From contig CAMPJJ010000006.1 in NCBI GenBank assembly GCA_946886855.1, positions 1 to 64,000 on the forward strand: a stretch of DNA of 64,000 nucleotides, given 5' to 3'. How positions within the stretch are numbered: position 1 is the first letter of the stretch; every line of letters starts with the position of its first letter. The position numbers were made by a program, and so were the translations under genes. Of the stretch, positions 51,446 through 60,926 are shown piece after piece. The DNA is from an uncultured Roseateles sp. GTDB taxonomy: Bacteria > Pseudomonadota > Gammaproteobacteria > Burkholderiales > Burkholderiaceae. The notes below the pieces were generated by a model. That model was not told where the DNA came from. It did no database searches and saw only the letters and a list, made by a program, of their open reading frames with translations.

Positions 51446-53230
51446 ATGCATCGACACCAGAACCCGACCTCCCTGCCGTCCCGTTCTTCCCGCGCCGCGA
51501 CCGGCGCGGAGGCCGCCTCCACAGTTCCCCCCGCCGGCGCCGCCGGCTCCTCCAAGAAGCGCCCCGCGCTGACCTTGATCGCCGCGCTGCTGCCGCTGGT
51601 GCTGGCCGCCTGCGCGACGAACGCGCCGCGGGCCGACAACCAGGAAGCGCAGGCGGTCGCGCAGCAGACGGTGCAGGCGGTCGAGGCCGCGGCCTCCGCC
51701 GTGCCCTCCCCGGCCACGCCGGTGGCGCGCGTCGCCACGGCGCCGGAAGAGAAGCTGGACGTGCTGCTCGAGGACAACCTGAACCCCGGCGAGAAGGTCG
51801 ACCTCGACGCACCGAAGACGCACGTCGACCTGTGGGCGCGGATGCGCGCCGGCATGGCGATGCCCGAGCTCGACAACGACCTGGTCCGCAAGGCCGAGGA
51901 CTGGTACAGCAGCCGGCCCGACTACGTCGCGCGCATGACCGGCCGCGGCAGCCTGTACCTGTACCACGTGGTCGAGGAAGTCCAGAAGCGCGGCATGCCG
52001 ATGGAACTGGCGCTGCTGCCCTTCGTCGAGAGCGCGTTCCGCAACGACGCGCAGTCCAGCGCGAAGGCCGTCGGGATGTGGCAGTTCATGCCCGCCACCG
52101 GCCGCGACTTCGACCTGAAGCAGAACATCTTCCGCGACGATCGTCGCGACGTGCTGGCCTCGACCAAGGCGGCGCTGGACTACCTGCAGCGCCTGAACAA
52201 GCTGTTCGACGGCGACTGGCAGCTGGCGCTGGCCGCCTACAACTGGGGCCAGGGCAACGTCAGCAAGGCGGTGGCGCGCAACCAGAAGGCCGGCCTGCCG
52301 ATCGACTACGACAGCCTGCGCATGCCCGACGAGACGCGCTACTACCTGCCCAAGCTGCAGGCGGTGAAGAACATCGTGATGCGCCCCGAAGCCTACGGAC
52401 TGGAGCTGCCGGCGGTGGCGAACCACCCGTACTTCCTGTCGGTCAACATCGACCGCGACATGGACGTGACGCGCGCCGCGCAACTGGCCGAACTGGACGA
52501 GGAGACCTTCCGCCAGTTCAACCCGTCGATGAACAAGCCGGTGATCCTGGCGGCCAGCAGCGGGCAACTGCTGCTGCCCTACGACAACGCCAGCACCTTC
52601 GTCGCCAACCTGGAGAAGCACCGCGGCCCGCTGGCGTCGTGGACGGCGTGGGTCGTGCCGAAAACGATGAAGCCGGCGGACGCGGCCAAACAGGTCGGCA
52701 TGAGCGAGACCGGCCTGCGCGAGATCAACCGCATCCCGGCGCGCATGCTGGTGACCAAGGGCTCGACGCTGCTGGTGCCGCGCACCGCGGAGCGCGATCG
52801 CGACGTGTCCGAGCATCTGGCGGACAACGCCAGCATCGGCTTCGCGCCCGACGTGCCGCCGATGCGCCGCGTCACGCTGAAGGCCAACAAGGGCGACACG
52901 GTGGCCAGCGTCGCGCGTCGGTATCGACTGGGCACGACGCAGCTGGCGCAGTGGAACCGGGTCAGCACCAAGGCCAGCTTCAAGCCGGGTCAGCAGGTCG
53001 TCGCGTATGTGCGCGAGGGTCAGCAGCTCGCGGCGGTGGAATCGCCCGCCGCATCGTCGAAGGCCTCCGCGAAGACCACGAAGACCACGAAGACGGGCAA
53101 GGTCACGAAGGTGGCTTCCAGCGCAGCGAACAAGCCGGCCAAGAGCGGCGCGAAGACGCGCAGCGCCAAGGTCGCCGGCAGCAGCGGCAAGGGGGCCCGC
53201 ACCGTGGCCACCAAGACCGCCCTGCGCTGA
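51446..53230 (+). CDS. mltD: Membrane-bound lytic murein transglycosylase D
   Basis: A 594-residue exported lipoprotein (lipobox LVLAAC) that cleaves peptidoglycan to 1,6-anhydromuropeptides. SLT domain (about 170-300) with catalytic Glu195 in LLPFVESAFRNDAQSSAKAVGMWQFMPATG and DYLQRLNKLFDGDWQLALAAYNWGQGNVSKAV. Two LysM-like segments follow: about 385-460, with NRIPARMLVTKGSTLLVP, and about 470-530, with KGDTVASVARRYRLGTTQLAQWN. The C-terminus is a Lys/Thr/Ala-rich tail of about 60 residues. Confidence 0.93.
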   Translation: MHRHQNPTSLPSRSSRAATGAEAASTVPPAGAAGSSKKRPALTLIAALLPLVLAACATNAPRADNQEAQAVAQQTVQAVEAAASAVPSPATPVARVATAPEEKLDVLLEDNLNPGEKVDLDAPKTHVDLWARMRAGMAMPELDNDLVRKAEDWYSSRPDYVARMTGRGSLYLYHVVEEVQKRGMPMELALLPFVESAFRNDAQSSAKAVGMWQFMPATGRDFDLKQNIFRDDRRDVLASTKAALDYLQRLNKLFDGDWQLALAAYNWGQGNVSKAVARNQKAGLPIDYDSLRMPDETRYYLPKLQAVKNIVMRPEAYGLELPAVANHPYFLSVNIDRDMDVTRAAQLAELDEETFRQFNPSMNKPVILAASSGQLLLPYDNASTFVANLEKHRGPLASWTAWVVPKTMKPADAAKQVGMSETGLREINRIPARMLVTKGSTLLVPRTAERDRDVSEHLADNASIGFAPDVPPMRRVTLKANKGDTVASVARRYRLGTTQLAQWNRVSTKASFKPGQQVVAYVREGQQLAAVESPAASSKASAKTTKTTKTGKVTKVASSAANKPAKSGAKTRSAKVAGSSGKGARTVATKTALR

Positions 53231-53236
53231 CGCCGC

Positions 53237-53623
53237 TCAGAAGAAGAGCGCCACCGAGAGCGCGACGCCGACCGCCCACGCGAGGCTGCGCAGGCTGGCC
53301 TGATCGGCGAGGTAGAGCGCCACGAACACCACACGCGTGACGATGAAGGCGATCGCCAGCAGGTCGATGCGCGACTGCGCATGCTGCATCTGCTGCGCCG
53401 CCAGCACGCCCGCGATGAACAGCGGCAACGCCTCGAAGCTGTTGGCCTGCGCCGCATTCGCGCGGGCCTGCCAACCGCTCTGCCGCGTCAGCCAGCCGCG
53501 CGGATCATGGTTGTCGAAGCCGCCGTCGCGGCGGCGCTTGCCGAAGCCTTTGGACTTGGCCAGCGCGGCACACAGCACCGGCATCAGGCAGGCGACGATC
53601 AGGCAGTAGTTGGCGATGGTCAT
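53237..53623 (-). CDS. MAPEG-family membrane protein
   Basis: A 128-residue integral membrane protein with four hydrophobic segments. The signature is SGWQARANAAQANSFEALPLFIAGVLAA and the closing YLADQASLRSLAWAVGV, as in MAPEG-type (glutathione transferase-like) proteins of proteobacteria. The bacterial members have no firm substrate. It converges with mltD over six bp and lies on the same strand as recR. Confidence 0.85.
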   Translation of the reverse strand: MTIANYCLIVACLMPVLCAALAKSKGFGKRRRDGGFDNHDPRGWLTRQSGWQARANAAQANSFEALPLFIAGVLAAQQMQHAQSRIDLLAIAFIVTRVVFVALYLADQASLRSLAWAVGVALSVALFF

Positions 53624-53737
53624 CGGACCTCCTTCACCGGGTCAGCCGGTCGATGGGGCAACAGATCAACAGATCAACGAGTCAGGGAGTCGACGGGGCA
53701 ACGGTTCAACGCGCCCGCCCGCCAGCGGCCCGGCGGA

Positions 53738-54325
53738 TCAGGTCGACCGCCGGTCCACCAGCGCGTGCGCGATGGTGCCGAGGTCCACGTATTCGAGTTC
53801 GCTGCCCACCGGCACGCCCCGCGCCAGCCGCGTGCTGCGCAGCCCGCGCGCGCGCAGCGCCTCTGCCAGCACGTGCGCGGTCGCCTCGCCTTCGGCGGTG
53901 AAGCTGGTGGCGAGGATCACCTCCTCCACCTGTCCGTCCGCCGCCCGCGCCAGCAGCTGGTCGACGCCGATCTCGCGCGTCGACACGCCGTCCAGCGGGC
54001 TGATCCGCCCCTGCAGCACGAAGTAGTAGCCGAAGTAGGACGCCGTGCGCTCCATCGCGGCCTGGTCGGCCGGCGACTCCACGACACACAGCAGCCGCGC
54101 GTCGCGCTGCCGGTCCGAGCAGATCGGGCACAGCGGCGCCTCGCTGAAGGTGTGGCAACGCTCGCAATGGCGCACGTTGCTGGTCGCCGACTGCAGCGCG
54201 CGAGCCAGCGCGTCGGCGCCGGCGCGGTCGTGCTGCAGCAGGTGGTAGGCCATGCGCTGGGCCGACTTCTGGCCCACGCCGGGCAGTCGCCGCAAGGCCT
54301 CGATCAGTTGCTCGAGCGCGGTCAC
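53738..54325 (-). CDS. recR: Recombination protein RecR
   Basis: A 195-residue protein that works with RecO and RecF in gap repair. HhH region ([24 protein letters not shown]), C4 zinc motif ([16 protein letters not shown]) and TOPRIM domain ([35 protein letters not shown]) are complete. It forms the usual dnaX-ybaB-recR block on the minus strand. Confidence 0.96.
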   Translation of the reverse strand: MTALEQLIEALRRLPGVGQKSAQRMAYHLLQHDRAGADALARALQSATSNVRHCERCHTFSEAPLCPICSDRQRDARLLCVVESPADQAAMERTASYFGYYFVLQGRISPLDGVSTREIGVDQLLARAADGQVEEVILATSFTAEGEATAHVLAEALRARGLRSTRLARGVPVGSELEYVDLGTIAHALVDRRST

Positions 54326-54347
54326 CGCGATCCGATCAGAGCGGCGG

Positions 54348-54674
54348 TCAGAACGGGAACTTCATGCCCGGGGGCATCGGCATGCCGGCGCTCAGCTTGG
54401 CCATCTTCTCGGAGCTGACCTGCTCGGCGCGGCGCACGGCGTCGTTGAACGCGGCGGCGACGAGGTCCTCCAGCATGTCCTTGTCATCGGCCAGCAGGCT
54501 GGGGTCGATGGCGACGCGCTTGACGTCGTGCTTGCAGGTCATGGTGACCTTCACCAGGCCGGCACCGGACTGGCCTTCGACCTCGATGTTGCCGAGCTCG
54601 TCCTGCGCCTTCTTCAGGTTGTCCTGCATCGCCTGCGCCTGCTTCATCAGGCCTGCGAGTTGACCCTTCATCAT
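54348..54674 (-). CDS. ybaB: YbaB/EbfC nucleoid-associated protein
   Basis: A 108-residue DNA-binding protein forming dimers. The family core is [57 protein letters not shown] with a Pro/Met-rich C-terminus ending MKFPF. Between dnaX and recR as in most proteobacteria; 22 bp from recR and about 200 bp from dnaX. Confidence 0.95.
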   Translation of the reverse strand: MMKGQLAGLMKQAQAMQDNLKKAQDELGNIEVEGQSGAGLVKVTMTCKHDVKRVAIDPSLLADDKDMLEDLVAAAFNDAVRRAEQVSSEKMAKLSAGMPMPPGMKFPF

Positions 54675-54821
54675 GATCGTGTTCCTTGTTCAGAGATTCG
54701 AAGGATCGGCGGAGGGCCGATCCAGAGATGACCCGGAGGTCGATGCGATGGGCACGATTGTCGCCCACGGCGCGCGCCTGCGCTGGCGCCCCATCGTGCA
54801 TCCGGCGGTCGACGACCGGCT

Positions 54822-54884
54822 CGTCAGACGGACCCGTCAGACAGACCGGTCAGACAGACCCGTCAGACAGACCCGTCAGACGGG
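54822..54884. repeat. 13-bp minisatellite between ybaB and dnaX
   Basis: Nearly five copies of CGTCAGACAGACC, the last one running into the final dnaX codons. It lies in the dnaX-ybaB spacer, which is unusually long for this pair. Confidence 0.8.
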
Positions 54885-57071
54885 CTTGATCGAGCCGGGC
54901 AGGATCCGCGCCGTCTTGAACTGCGCGAGCAGCTGCTGGACTTCCGGATCGCCCAGGATGATGGACTCGGCCTGCCGCTGGCGGGACCGCGTCGCCTGCG
55001 TGTCGCGCAGCGCCGGCGAATCGGTGGCGCGGCCGGCCTCGATGTCGACCCGCACCGCTTTGCCGGCAAAGCTGGCGAGCACCGACTGGAGCTTCTCCAG
55101 CAGACCCGGCTGGCGCAGCGATTCGCGCTCGACGCGGAAGCGCCAGCGTTGCGGCTCGACGGACTCGTCGATCTCCAGGCACTCGGCCTGCAGCGCCAGC
55201 TCGCGCGCCAGCGCGTTCAGGCCGAGCCGGGGGACGATGGCGTACCAGCGCTCGCCCAGCGCCGTCGGCACCAGTTCGACCTCCTCGATGGCGGTCGAGA
55301 CGTAGATGCCGCCGTCATTGCCACTGCCGCTCCGGCCGCCGGATTCGGCGGACGACGGCATCGGATCGTCCATGTCGGCCAGCGACATGCCGACGGACGC
55401 GTCCTCGTCGGACGGCGGCGGCACGTCCATCCAAGGGGGCGGGCCATCCTCGTCGTGCGGCGGGGACAGGTCTTCCGGCTCTTCGTTCTCGGACTCGGCC
55501 TTCACCTCTGCCGGCGGTGCCCCGCGCGGGCGCAGGCGTTCGCTGAAACGGGTCGCCGGCGCGCCCGCCTGGGCGGCTCGCAGAGGACCGGAGGACGCGC
55601 GGGGAGCCTGCGCCGGCGGTGCTCGCACAGGCTCAGGGGCAAGCGCTGGCTCACGGGCCACGGCAGGCTCATGGGCCACGGCAGGCTCATGGGCCACAGC
55701 AGGCTCAGAGGCAACGACGGGCGCGGGCGCTGCTTCGAGCAACGGCGCCGCTGCGGGCGCTTCCGCAGGCTCGGGTTCGGGTTCGGGTGCCGCCGCTTCG
55801 GCCACACGCGGCACGGCAGGCGCTGGGGACGGCGCGGGCGCGGGCGCGGCCGGCACCGGCGCGGCAGCTTGCGGCGCGGGCTGCGGGCGAGCCACCGGCG
55901 CGGCGCTCACGGCCGGCGCCGGCGTGGCACGTGCGGAGCCTTCGGTTGCAGACGGCTGACGCGCGCCCTGTCCGTTCGGCCGGAACGCCATCATGCGCAG
56001 CAGGACCATGGTCAGACCGGCGTACTCGTCCGGCGCCAGCGGCAGTTCCTGGCGCCCGTGCAGCGCCATGCTGTACATCAGCTGGACCTCGTCGGCCGGC
56101 AACTGGCCGGCCAGCGGCAGCAGCTCGGCGAGGTCGGGATCGCCCGCATCGAGCGCACCCGGCGCCGCCTGCGCGACCGCCAGGTGTTGCAGCGCGACCG
56201 CCAGATCCTCGAGCGTGCCGCCTGCGGACAGGCCCATGTCGCGCAAGCGGTCCGACGCGCCGACCAGCGCGGCGCCGTCGCCCGCGATCAGCGCGTTCAG
56301 GATGCCTAGCACATGGCCGCGATCGACGCTGCCCAGCATCTGGCGCACGCCGGCTTCCTTGAGCTCGCCGGAACCGAAGGCGATCGCCTGATCGGTCAGC
56401 GACAGCGCGTCGCGCATCGAGCCGCGCGCGGCGCGCGCCAGCAGGCGCAGCGCGCCGGCCTCGTTCGGGACGCTCTCGTTGGCCAGCACGCGCGTCAGGT
56501 GCTCCAGCACCGTCTGCGGGGCCATCGGTCGCAGGTTGAACTGCAGGCAGCGCGACAGCACGGTCACCGGCACCTTCTGCGGATCGGTGGTCGCCAGCAC
56601 GAACTTCAGGTACTCGGGCGGCTCCTCCAGCGTCTTCAGCATCGCGTTGAAGGCGGTGTTCGAGAGCATGTGCACTTCGTCGATCATGTAGACCTTGAAG
56701 CGCCCGATGACCGGCTTGTAGACGGCCTGGTCCAGCAGCTGGGAGATCTCCTCCACGCCGCGGTTGGAGGCGGCGTCCAGCTCGACGTAGTCGACGAAGC
56801 GGCCGGCGTCGATGTCGCGACAGGCGTCGCAGACATTGCAGGGATGGGCGGTGATGCCGCCGGTACCGTCCGGGCCGACGCAGTTCAGCGACTTGGCCAG
56901 GATCCGCGACACCGAGGTCTTGCCGACACCGCGGGTGCCGGTGAACAGGTAGGCGTGGTGCAGACGCTGTTGCGTCAGCGCGTTGGCCAGGGCCTGGACG
57001 ACGTGTTCCTGACCCATCAGCTCCTCGAACGTGCGGGAGCGGTACTTGCGTGCGAGGACCTGGTAGCTCAT
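54876..57071 (-). CDS. dnaX: DNA polymerase III subunits tau/gamma
   Basis: A 731-residue clamp-loader ATPase. N-terminal AAA+ domain: YQVLARKYRSRTFEELMGQEHVV, Walker A GTRGVGKTS (45-53), zinc cysteines in the GITAHPCNVCDACRDI segment, Walker B region VYMIDEVHMLSNTAFNAMLKTLEEPP and sensor LATTDPQKVPVTVLSRC. The middle (about 375-540) is a long Ala/Pro/Glu-rich linker with repeated VAHEPA units, and the C-terminal tau domain binds DnaE. No slippery A-run was seen for a shorter gamma form. The last codons lie in a 13-bp repeat. Confidence 0.95.
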   Translation of the reverse strand: MSYQVLARKYRSRTFEELMGQEHVVQALANALTQQRLHHAYLFTGTRGVGKTSVSRILAKSLNCVGPDGTGGITAHPCNVCDACRDIDAGRFVDYVELDAASNRGVEEISQLLDQAVYKPVIGRFKVYMIDEVHMLSNTAFNAMLKTLEEPPEYLKFVLATTDPQKVPVTVLSRCLQFNLRPMAPQTVLEHLTRVLANESVPNEAGALRLLARAARGSMRDALSLTDQAIAFGSGELKEAGVRQMLGSVDRGHVLGILNALIAGDGAALVGASDRLRDMGLSAGGTLEDLAVALQHLAVAQAAPGALDAGDPDLAELLPLAGQLPADEVQLMYSMALHGRQELPLAPDEYAGLTMVLLRMMAFRPNGQGARQPSATEGSARATPAPAVSAAPVARPQPAPQAAAPVPAAPAPAPSPAPAVPRVAEAAAPEPEPEPAEAPAAAPLLEAAPAPVVASEPAVAHEPAVAHEPAVAREPALAPEPVRAPPAQAPRASSGPLRAAQAGAPATRFSERLRPRGAPPAEVKAESENEEPEDLSPPHDEDGPPPWMDVPPPSDEDASVGMSLADMDDPMPSSAESGGRSGSGNDGGIYVSTAIEEVELVPTALGERWYAIVPRLGLNALARELALQAECLEIDESVEPQRWRFRVERESLRQPGLLEKLQSVLASFAGKAVRVDIEAGRATDSPALRDTQATRSRQRQAESIILGDPEVQQLLAQFKTARILPGSIKPV

Positions 57072-57178
57072 GGCGAGGCATTCTACGGGGGCGGTCTCCC
57101 CCGACCGGACGGCCCGCGGGCGGGGCGCGTCCGGGTTTGTCAGGAGAGTCCGTCAGCACTGACGGATAATCCGCGCCC

Positions 57179-58303
57179 ATGAGCACCCCGCACGATCCCT
57201 CCTCCGGCACGCTGAGCTACGAACAGGCCGGCGTCAACTACGACCTGATCGACCCGCTGAAGATCAGCGCCCAGCGCGCCGCGGCCGCGACCGCCGGCCA
57301 CCTGAGCGCCCACGGCTTCACCGAGGTGAAGGCGTCGCGCGGCGAGTCGGCGTACGTCGTCGACGTGGGTCCGTTCTACATCGCGTCCATCGTCGAGTGC
57401 CTGGGCACGAAGACGCTGGTGGCCGACGAGATGGCCACGCTGACGGGCAAGAGCTATTACGACGGCATCGCGCAGGACACGATCGCGATGGCGGTGAACG
57501 ACCTGATCACCGTCGGCGCGACGCCGCTGGTGGTGCAGGCCTACTGGGCCGCGGGCGGCTCGGACTGGTTCGGCGACGCGCAGCGCGCGCAGGCGCTGGT
57601 GGCCGGCTGGAAGAAGGCCTGCGACGTCTGCCAGGTCGCCTGGGGCGGCGGCGAGACGCCGGCGCTGGCCGGCATCGTCGAAGGCGGCCGCATCGACCTG
57701 GCGGCGTCCTGCACCGGCCTGATCAATCCGAAGGAACGCCTGTCGGTGGGCGACAAGCTGGGCGCGGGCGACGCGATCGTGCTGCTGGCCTCGTCGGGCA
57801 TCCACGCCAACGGCCTGAGCCTGGCGCGCAAGCTGACGGAGCGCCTGCCCCAGGGTTACCTGACCGAGGTGCAGCCGGGCCTGAGCTACGGCGACGCGCT
57901 GCTGGCGCCGACGGCGCTGTACTCGCCGGTGACCGAGGCGCTGTACAAGGCGGGCATCACGCCGCATTACTGCGCCAACATCACGGGGCACGGCTGGCGC
58001 AAGCTGCTGCGTCATCCGGGCAAGTTCACCTACCGCATCCACACGGTGCCGCCGGTGACGCCGGTGCTGAAGTTCATCCAGGACCACGCGCAGCAGGACG
58101 ACCGCGAAGCCTATTCGACGCTGAACATGGGCGCGGGTTTCGCGATCTTCGTGAAGGCGGACCAGGCGGCGAAGGTGGTGGAGATCGCCAAGTCCTGCGG
58201 CATCGATGCGTGGGACGCGGGGCGCGTCGAGGACGGCGAGAAGCAGTTGCTGATCGAGCCGCTGGACATCCGCTTCGGGGACGATGATCTGCAACTGCGC
58301 TGA
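57179..58303 (+). CDS. Divergent PurM-type (AIR synthase-related) protein
   Basis: A 374-residue protein of the PurM/ThiL/SelD fold. Two-domain signature: GIAQDTIAMAVNDLITVGATPLVVQAYWA, WGGGETPALAGIVEGGRIDLAASCTGLI and the ATP-binding tail ITPHYCANITGHGWRKLLRHPGKFTYRI. Canonical proteobacterial PurM is about 345-355 residues and starts with SYRDAGVDI; this protein starts LSYEQAGVNYDLIDPLKISAQRAAAA instead. It may be an active second PurM or a paralogue with another substrate. A terminator follows. Confidence 0.75.
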   Translation: MSTPHDPSSGTLSYEQAGVNYDLIDPLKISAQRAAAATAGHLSAHGFTEVKASRGESAYVVDVGPFYIASIVECLGTKTLVADEMATLTGKSYYDGIAQDTIAMAVNDLITVGATPLVVQAYWAAGGSDWFGDAQRAQALVAGWKKACDVCQVAWGGGETPALAGIVEGGRIDLAASCTGLINPKERLSVGDKLGAGDAIVLLASSGIHANGLSLARKLTERLPQGYLTEVQPGLSYGDALLAPTALYSPVTEALYKAGITPHYCANITGHGWRKLLRHPGKFTYRIHTVPPVTPVLKFIQDHAQQDDREAYSTLNMGAGFAIFVKADQAAKVVEIAKSCGIDAWDAGRVEDGEKQLLIEPLDIRFGDDDLQLR

Positions 58304-58327
58304 GCGGGGTCAGGTCTGAAGGGAATG

Positions 58328-58354
58328 AAGGGCGCTGAGGCGCCCTTCTTCGTT
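58328..58354 (+). terminator. Terminator of the PurM-like gene
   Basis: GGGCGC, loop TGAG, GCGCCC, followed by TTCTTCGTT; starts 25 bp past the stop. Confidence 0.65.
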
Positions 58355-58363
58355 CCTTCGTGC

Positions 58364-58762
58364 TCAATGCGAATCGGCCAGAACGCCCAGCCCCGTTCGA
58401 TACCTGATCCGGCCCGCGATTCGATTCAAGGCGGCCCGAGTACGTCGACATGTTTTCAACGCCTCAACGCTCTGGCGCATGGAGACCTTGAGATTCGTCT
58501 TGTAGTCCGCAACGTTCCGCTGTCGCCGCAACTGTCGCAGACCATCCGCGACCTCCCCCTCTCCGCACTCGACGTAATGCTTCCAAGTATCGAAATGCGC
58601 CGTCGGACTCTCGTCGTCGATATCCGCCAGGTCTCGCGCAAACAGGAATACACCGTAGTACGCGCGGGAGATGACACTTCGCGCGCTGGCCTCGCCTTCC
58701 AGTGACGAGAGGTACTCTGCCAAGTCGATGACCTCTCCTGGATTGAAGACTTGGATCCGCAT
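58364..58762 (-). CDS. HEPN/UPF0332-like protein
   Basis: A 132-residue helical protein. The segments SVISRAYYGVFLFARDL and LRQLRRQRNVADYKTNLKVSMRQSVEALKTC match the small HEPN proteins of the UPF0332 type, where R-N-x-A-D-Y replaces the catalytic RX4-6H of toxin HEPN nucleases. The end of the upstream gene is only three bases from its start, so the pair is one operon. HEPN proteins are often toxins, antitoxin partners or accessory factors; nuclease activity here is doubtful because the His is absent. Confidence 0.72.
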   Translation of the reverse strand: MRIQVFNPGEVIDLAEYLSSLEGEASARSVISRAYYGVFLFARDLADIDDESPTAHFDTWKHYVECGEGEVADGLRQLRRQRNVADYKTNLKVSMRQSVEALKTCRRTRAALNRIAGRIRYRTGLGVLADSH

Positions 58763-58765
58763 GTC

Positions 58766-59293
58766 TCAACCCCACTCCGACACATGGCGGTCCTCGAAGG
58801 AGCCTGCCCTGAAGGACACCATCACGACCTCGTACGAGGGATGCAGCAGAGGCGACGCGCGACACGTGTCGCGGAACGTGTCCATCATTTGCTCTTCATC
58901 GTCGGAGACCGCCTTGTCGAATCCCCAGACCAGGAACCAGGGGAGGCGCTCTTGGGTATCCATGTCGTGATAGATCTCCACGCTGATCTGCCGATCACCG
59001 ACGCAGTGCACCAATTCCTCGACCAGGCGATCCAGATCAGCGCGGGACACCGCCCGATATCGATTGCAGTACCAAGCGAGGATGTCCGCGTAGTCCTCGG
59101 TTCCTCGCAGCGCCTGCAAGTTGTAGGGCCACTCGTGCGGTGAGCACGGATCCATGCACGGTCGGAACTGGTAGGGCGCCTGCCCCTTGCTGTAGACCCA
59201 GACGAACCTTTGGCTCGGCCAAGAGCACCCCGCCTTGGGCACCGCAGACCCCACAGGCGGCGTTACCTCCTCAAACTCGACTCGATTCAACAT
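58766..59293 (-). CDS. Unknown partner of the HEPN-like protein
   Basis: A 175-residue protein. Start MLNRVEFEEVTPP with AAGG upstream; a longer start at 59332 is possible. It is rich in Cys, Trp and Tyr (AGCSWPSQRFVWVYSKGQAPYQFRPCMDPCSPHEWP). The C-terminal third has WFLVWGFDKAVSDDEEQMMDTFRDTCRASP. No fold was recognised and no nucleotidyltransferase (MNT) motif is seen, so it is not the usual HEPN partner. It is tightly coupled to the HEPN gene downstream. Confidence 0.6.
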   Translation of the reverse strand: MLNRVEFEEVTPPVGSAVPKAGCSWPSQRFVWVYSKGQAPYQFRPCMDPCSPHEWPYNLQALRGTEDYADILAWYCNRYRAVSRADLDRLVEELVHCVGDRQISVEIYHDMDTQERLPWFLVWGFDKAVSDDEEQMMDTFRDTCRASPLLHPSYEVVMVSFRAGSFEDRHVSEWG

Positions 59294-59502
59294 CGTCACT
59301 GCCTTTCGACCACCGACCCACGTCGATGCCATGCGCTCATTTTCGGAATCGAAACGCGTTGTGCCATGACTCAAAGTTGTGGGCGGCGGGGGATGTGGAG
59401 AGGGCCCTCTTCCGGGGGAAATCGGAGGACTTGCCGAGCGCCCTGCCCGGCTCGCGTTCCCCAGGTTGACATCCCCCCGCCAGGTGACGAAGCTCCCCGT
59501 TC

Positions 59503-59880
59503 ATGGATTGGTTCTACAGCCCGATGGTCAAGATGCATGCGCTGCTGGCGTGGTGCAGCATCGGACTGTTCCTGGTCCGCGGGCTGGCGCATCAGTTCGG
59601 CGCCGCGTGGGTGACGGACGAGCGGCTGCGCACGCTGGTGTTCAGCAGCCACGTGCTGATCGTCGTGTCCGGCCTCAGCCTGTGGGGGGCGCTGCACCTC
59701 GACCCGCGCTACGAGCCCTGGATGACGGCGAAGTTCATCGCGCTGGGGATCTACTTCGCGACGGGGCACTGGGCCTTCGGGCGCGGGGAGTTCCGCCTCC
59801 TCGGCTACGTGCTCGCGTTGGTGGCGCTGGCGTATGTGATGGCGGTCTCGGTGACGCGCCAGGTCTTGCTCGGGCTCTGA
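59503..59880 (+). CDS. SirB2-like membrane protein
   Basis: A 125-residue inner-membrane protein with four hydrophobic segments. KMHALLAWCSIGLFLVRG near the N-terminus and WMTAKFIALGIYFATGHWAF follow the SirB2/YchQ pattern. Function of the family is unknown. The gene stands alone, 114 bp upstream of the methyltransferase. Confidence 0.8.
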   Translation: MDWFYSPMVKMHALLAWCSIGLFLVRGLAHQFGAAWVTDERLRTLVFSSHVLIVVSGLSLWGALHLDPRYEPWMTAKFIALGIYFATGHWAFGRGEFRLLGYVLALVALAYVMAVSVTRQVLLGL

Positions 59881-59994
59881 GACGCGTCTCGATCGGTGGC
59901 GGGATCGACCACGGATGGTCGATCGGTCGACGGGCGATCACGCCCACGACGCGGGCTTGACGCCCCCTCGCGCCGTCGGGCGTAGGATCATCCG

Positions 59995-60780
59995 ATGCCC
60001 TCGAACACGTCCATCCACGATGCCGCGCAGCGCGGCTACACCAGCGCCTCCGACAACTACCAGCGCGGTCGTCCCGAGTACCCCGACGCCCTCGCTGGCT
60101 GGCTGGGCGAGTCGCTCGGCGTCCAGGCGGGCGCGCGGGTCCTCGATCTCGGCGCGGGGACCGGCAAGTTCACGAAGCTGCTGGCGCGCACCGGCGCGAC
60201 GGTGACGGCGGTGGAGCCGGTCGATGCGATGCGCGCGCGGCTGTCGGACAGCCTGCCCGATGTGCGGGCGCTCGCCGGCACCGCGGAGGCGATCCCGCTG
60301 GCCGACGGCGACGCCGACGTGCTCGTCTGCGCCCAGGCCTTCCACTGGTTCGCGAACGCACAGGCGCTGCGCGAGATGCATCGCGTGCTGCGCCCGGGCG
60401 GGCGACTCGGCCTGATCTGGAACGTGCGGGACGAGTCCCGCGACTGGGTCGCCGAGATCACCGAGATCGTCACCCCCTATGAGGGCGACGCCCCGCGCTT
60501 CTACAAGGGCACGTGGAAGCAGCCTTTCGAGGGACAGACGCTCTTCGGGCCGCTGCAGCGGACGGTGCTCCCGCACAGCCATGTCGGATCGTTCGAGCAG
60601 GTGGTGCTGGACCGCATCCTGTCGGTGAGCTTCATCGCAACGCTGCCGGAGGCGGAACAGGCGCTGGTCGCCGACCGGCTGCGCGCGCTGAAGGATCGCT
60701 ACCCGGAACTGCGCGAGCCGACGATCGCGTTCCCCTATGCGACCGAGGCCTGGCTCGCGGAGCGGCTCGTCACGGCGTGA
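59995..60780 (+). CDS. Class I SAM-dependent methyltransferase
   Basis: A 261-residue methyltransferase. Motif I VLDLGAGTGKFTKLLA, post-I VTAVEPVDAMRARL, motif II ADVLVCAQAFHWFANAQALREMHRVLRPGGRLGLIWN; the substrate part includes HVGSFEQVVLDRILSVSFIATL. FHWF and the layout match UbiE/Tam-like small-molecule methyltransferases; substrate unknown. ATG 59995 is the first in-frame start near the family N-terminus. Confidence 0.87.
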   Translation: MPSNTSIHDAAQRGYTSASDNYQRGRPEYPDALAGWLGESLGVQAGARVLDLGAGTGKFTKLLARTGATVTAVEPVDAMRARLSDSLPDVRALAGTAEAIPLADGDADVLVCAQAFHWFANAQALREMHRVLRPGGRLGLIWNVRDESRDWVAEITEIVTPYEGDAPRFYKGTWKQPFEGQTLFGPLQRTVLPHSHVGSFEQVVLDRILSVSFIATLPEAEQALVADRLRALKDRYPELREPTIAFPYATEAWLAERLVTA

Positions 60781-60926
60781 CCGCCGCCACACCGGCGGTG
60801 ATGAAGGTGGGATTGTCCAGCGGCCGGCAACCGCGTCCTCGATGGTCGGACACATCGACTCCAGCACGACGGCGTCGATCCGCAACTGGCCCGAGGATCC
60901 GCGCCAGCCATCTCATCGGCATCCGA

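Noticed and set aside
54660..54880. Programmed frameshift in dnaX to give gamma
   Set aside because: No A-rich slippery sequence or following hairpin was seen in the gene.
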